A stretch of DNA of 7,503 bases, from assembly GCA_900757265.1 (NCBI GenBank), contig CAAENW010000159.1, positions 1 through 7,503 on the forward strand, written 5' to 3'. Positions 5,247 to 7,503 of this stretch are shown here, piece by piece; the first letter of the stretch is position 1, and the number at the start of each line of letters is the position of its first letter. The notes under the pieces were generated by a model. It worked only from the letters and a program-made list of their open reading frames with translations, was not told the origin of the DNA and did not search any database. The translations under genes were made by a program, and so were the position numbers. This DNA is from an uncultured Collinsella sp. GTDB taxonomy: Bacteria; Actinomycetota; Coriobacteriia; Coriobacteriales; Coriobacteriaceae.

Positions 5247-6863
5247 TTAGTCATCCGACCCTTCGTCCATGATTCCCAGATCTTCGAGCGCATCCTTTGC
5301 CGCCAGCTCCATGGCAGGACCGATCAAGTCGATAAGATCGGTTGCGATAACGCTCTTCTCACCATACTCCGTCGCCGCGGCAAAACCGGCGTAGCTGTGA
5401 AGTGCGACGGCGTACGAATACAGCAGCTCCCAACGATCCATCTCGTCGCGCATGGTGGCAAGCGTGCCGGCCAAAATACCCGCCAGAACATCACCCGAAC
5501 CGGCAGTTGCCAGAGAAGCCGGACCCGAGAGTGGCAGCAGCACGCGCTCAACACCACAGATAGCCGTCGTCGGCCCCTTGGCAATGACCACCAGATTGTC
5601 GGAGCCTGCAGCCCAAACAACCTTCTGCGCGGCCGCAATCGCGGTACCAAGGTCGTTCACCTCGTCACCGGCAACCAGACGCGAAAGCTCACGATAGTGC
5701 GGCGTCATAACCAACGGCTGCTCGCGGCGATACATCTCGGGGTTACTATCAATACCGTCAATGGCAATCTTAGCAAGGCAGTTGAGTGCATCGGCGTCCA
5801 AAATAAGCGGCACATCAAGCTCGAGCAAGCCCGAAACCACCTGCATAGCGCCGGCAGACGTCGTCATACCGGGACCGCACAGCACGCAGCTGTACTTCTT
5901 TGCGATCTCGCACACCGTCATGCGCGCAGCGGCGCCAAAGGAGCCGCGGGAATCAGACGGAATAGCAAAGACGGGAATCGAAGGAAGTGCCATGCGAATG
6001 AGATTGGCACAGGCGTCAGGAGCCGCGACTGCCACGTAACCAGCACCCGCGCGAGCTGCAGACTTGGCCGCCATAATGGCAGCACCAGGATATTGCGCAG
6101 ATCCGGCGACAATAAGCACAGAGCCACGGGAATACTTATCGATATTCGATGGTAGCGGAGCAAAGTAATCAACTAAGTCACCGGGCTCGACAATCTCGGC
6201 GGCGTGGTCGACATCATCGATGACCTCGTCAAGACGGTCGTAAAGATTGCCGCAGGTCAAATCGCCAGCATACTCAGGACCATCAGCGCTATACAGACCA
6301 ATCTTGGGCGCAATCATCGTCACCGTGCGCTCGGCACGAATGCAGTCGTCATCAACAACGCCCGTCTCGGCATTCAGGCCCGAGGGGACATCAATGGATA
6401 CGACACAATCGGCGCATTCATTGACCGTAGGAATCCAAATGGAGAACGGCGCACGCAGATTCCCGTGGAAACCGGTACCAAAAATGGCATCGACAACAAC
6501 ATCGGCCTTATCGATCAAAACCTCGAGTTCGTCACGCGAGGGACCGACGCAAACGTGCACATCGCGGCCGGCAGTTCGACGAGCAACATGACGTGCCAGA
6601 GCAGCAGGAATCTCATCCGGCTCAACCGGAGAAACGATATCCACGTCCACACCCTTGTGGCTCAGGATATCGGCGGCAACCCAACCGTCGCCGCCATTAT
6701 TACCAAAACCGACCAGAACGAGAACCCGATCGGGATTGAGCTTCAAGACCTCGTTGGCGGCAAACTCACCCGCTAGCTCCATAAGCTCGGCCTTCGAAGT
6801 CCCTTCGTGTTCGATGATATCCTCGAGACGAACGACTTCTTCGGTACTCAAAACCGGTTTCAT
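5247..6863 (-). CDS. nnr: Bifunctional NAD(P)HX epimerase / ADP-dependent NAD(P)HX dehydratase
   Basis: This enzyme repairs hydrated NADH and NADPH. The N-terminal YjeF-type domain interconverts the R and S epimers of NAD(P)HX, and the C-terminal ribokinase-like domain dehydrates the S form using ADP. The product has 538 residues, normal for the fused bacterial form. Epimerase domain, about 1-225: GFGNNGGDGWVAAD (52-65), DAIFGTGFHG (125-134) and SIDVPSGLNAETG (156-168). Dehydratase domain, about 235-525: KYSRGSVLIVAGS (243-255), LILDADALN (353-361), MTPHYRELSRL (386-396) and TAGSGDVLAGILAG (453-466), where Asp458 is the expected catalytic residue. AGGAG lies 5 nt upstream of the ATG, inside the end of acpS, and the ATG directly follows the acpS stop, indicating coupling. 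The acpS-nnr-alr order recurs in many Gram-positive bacteria. I see no truncation or frameshift. Confidence 0.95.
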   Translation of the reverse strand: MKPVLSTEEVVRLEDIIEHEGTSKAELMELAGEFAANEVLKLNPDRVLVLVGFGNNGGDGWVAADILSHKGVDVDIVSPVEPDEIPAALARHVARRTAGRDVHVCVGPSRDELEVLIDKADVVVDAIFGTGFHGNLRAPFSIWIPTVNECADCVVSIDVPSGLNAETGVVDDDCIRAERTVTMIAPKIGLYSADGPEYAGDLTCGNLYDRLDEVIDDVDHAAEIVEPGDLVDYFAPLPSNIDKYSRGSVLIVAGSAQYPGAAIMAAKSAARAGAGYVAVAAPDACANLIRMALPSIPVFAIPSDSRGSFGAAARMTVCEIAKKYSCVLCGPGMTTSAGAMQVVSGLLELDVPLILDADALNCLAKIAIDGIDSNPEMYRREQPLVMTPHYRELSRLVAGDEVNDLGTAIAAAQKVVWAAGSDNLVVIAKGPTTAICGVERVLLPLSGPASLATAGSGDVLAGILAGTLATMRDEMDRWELLYSYAVALHSYAGFAAATEYGEKSVIATDLIDLIGPAMELAAKDALEDLGIMDEGSDD

Positions 6864-7403
6864 CTATGCTCCTAGCGTATCTTGCGAAGCATCGCCCAGG
6901 TGCTCCGTCAATGCTGAATTCTGCAGCTGCTCGAGCTCATCTAATACAGAGCGAGCCTCTTTAAATGTCTGCGCAACGCGTTTCTTGGTACTCACCTTTT
7001 CCTCTTTTGGCTTAGGCCGAGCATCTTCGGTAATCGCGATGGCATTCGCAACGGCCAAGTCTCCCGTAAGCGTAATGGAAAGAGCGACCTCAACAACACC
7101 CAGTTCTTGAGCGATCTCGAGAGCACGGCCCGAAAGCAGCGCCTTCGGTTTGCCGAGTTTATCACGCGTTACCGAAACATCCTTGCGACCCACGCCTTGA
7201 CTAAAACCCGTGCCGAGAGCTTTAAGCACCGCCTCGCGCGAAGCAAAGCGGCTCGCATAGTGAGCAGCGGGACGCGATGATGCATCACAATACACACGCT
7301 CTTCTTCGGTAAACACACGCCGAGCAAACGACGGCGTCTTTTCAAGAATAGATTTCATGCGGGAAATCTCGACGATATCAACGCCGATACCAGCTTCAGC
7401 CAT
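6864..7403 (-). CDS. acpS: Holo-[acyl-carrier-protein] synthase, with C-terminal extension
   Basis: AcpS transfers the 4'-phosphopantetheine arm of coenzyme A to the conserved serine of acyl carrier protein, activating it for cytoplasmic fatty acid synthesis. The 179-residue product has the family's N-terminal GIGVDIVEISRM (residues 5-16, Mg-binding Asp9), FTEEERVYC (31-39) and the helix SREAVLKALGTG (55-66), with Glu57 and Lys61 at the expected metal and CoA sites. Start choice: an upstream in-frame ATG at 7415 is itself part of the ribosome binding site, and GGAGG stands 5 nt before the ATG at 7403, so I use 7403. Two oddities: the usual SxSH motif near the end of the domain reads SITLTG (109-114), without histidine, and a charged tail of about 53 residues (127-179) follows a domain that normally ends near residue 125. 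It is the first gene of the operon; its TAG directly abuts the next ATG. Family assignment is firm. Confidence 0.93.
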   Translation of the reverse strand: MAEAGIGVDIVEISRMKSILEKTPSFARRVFTEEERVYCDASSRPAAHYASRFASREAVLKALGTGFSQGVGRKDVSVTRDKLGKPKALLSGRALEIAQELGVVEVALSITLTGDLAVANAIAITEDARPKPKEEKVSTKKRVAQTFKEARSVLDELEQLQNSALTEHLGDASQDTLGA

Positions 7404-7408
7404 GTTCA

Positions 7409-7413
7409 CCTCC
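7409..7413 (-). promoter_or_regulatory. Shine-Dalgarno of acpS that decides its start
   Basis: GGAGG on the minus strand stands 5 nt before the ATG at 7403. It overlaps the in-frame ATG at 7415 (ATGGAGG), so that upstream ATG belongs to the ribosome binding site rather than being the true start. No comparable site precedes the 7415 ATG. Confidence 0.8.
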
Positions 7414-7432
7414 ATATTGCACAGACTAAGCT

Positions 7433-7462
7433 ATTGTAGCCCGTTCACAGAAGATGCGACAA
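7433..7462 (-). promoter_or_regulatory. Probable promoter of the acpS operon (proximal)
   Basis: On the minus strand, TACAAT (7438-7433, five of six bases of the -10 consensus) follows TTGTCG (7462-7457) after an 18-nt spacer. Transcription would begin near 7426, giving a 5' leader of about 23 nt that contains the strong GGAGG site. The -35 is mediocre. The position, directly before the first gene of a packed operon, supports it. Confidence 0.5.
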
Positions 7463-7468
7463 ACGAGG

Positions 7469-7498
7469 GTTATAAAACACAGCTACTATGTGAGACAA
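7469..7498 (-). promoter_or_regulatory. Possible second, upstream promoter of the acpS operon
   Basis: On the minus strand, TATAAC (7474-7469) follows TTGTCT (7498-7493) with an 18-nt spacer. The -10 matches five of six consensus bases and the -35 four of six. It would sit in tandem with the proximal promoter, about 36 bp further upstream. The window ends just beyond, so it could instead be part of an upstream gene's 3' region. Confidence 0.3.
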
Positions 7499-7503
7499 AA
7501 GCC

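Noticed and set aside
5397..6155. Plus-strand open frame of 252 codons inside nnr
   Set aside because: Complement of the dehydratase domain; low-complexity Arg/Asn/His composition and no family features.
7404..7415. Upstream ATG at 7415 for acpS
   Set aside because: It overlaps the strong GGAGG ribosome binding site of the ATG at 7403 and has no site of its own.
7478..7492. Partial palindrome CACAGCTACTATGTG in the distal acpS promoter spacer
   Set aside because: Only the outer four bases pair; the centre does not, so an operator is not supported.

Overview
The window suggests a high-GC actinobacterium of the Coriobacteriia, most likely Collinsella or a close relative. This rests on GC-rich codon use, protein character, and a TsaB-RimI-TsaD fusion in one cluster with acpS, nnr and alr, an arrangement I associate with that class. 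It is an inference; no marker gene fixes the genus.

Positions 580-7403 hold one tightly packed minus-strand operon of six genes. In transcription order they are acpS (holo-ACP synthase), a bifunctional NAD(P)HX epimerase/dehydratase (nnr), alr (alanine racemase), a family-4 Fe-S uracil-DNA glycosylase, tsaE, and one reading frame that fuses TsaB, RimI and TsaD. Junctions run from a 14-nt overlap to a 12-nt gap. Several Shine-Dalgarno sequences sit on the stop codon of the preceding gene, so translational coupling is likely. Two promoter-like elements lie upstream of acpS, at 7433-7498. The functions are housekeeping: activation of acyl carrier protein, repair of damaged nicotinamide cofactors, D-alanine for peptidoglycan, uracil excision from DNA, the t6A37 tRNA modification, and N-terminal acetylation of ribosomal protein S18.

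Positions 1-579 contain no convincing protein gene but many small structures. Just past tsaD is a 135-bp element: two perfect 33-bp inverted arms surround a terminator-like hairpin. Further left are a plus-strand hairpin with a T-tract and a possible plus-strand promoter. At the far left is a good minus-strand promoter whose spacer holds a palindrome. It is followed by a 5'-UTR hairpin, a 22-codon ORF and a second hairpin, and points to a gene beyond the left edge.

No unambiguous new system is present. The points most worth a second look are the triple fusion, the non-canonical AcpS with its charged tail, the 33-bp inverted-repeat element, and the regulatory structures at the left edge.
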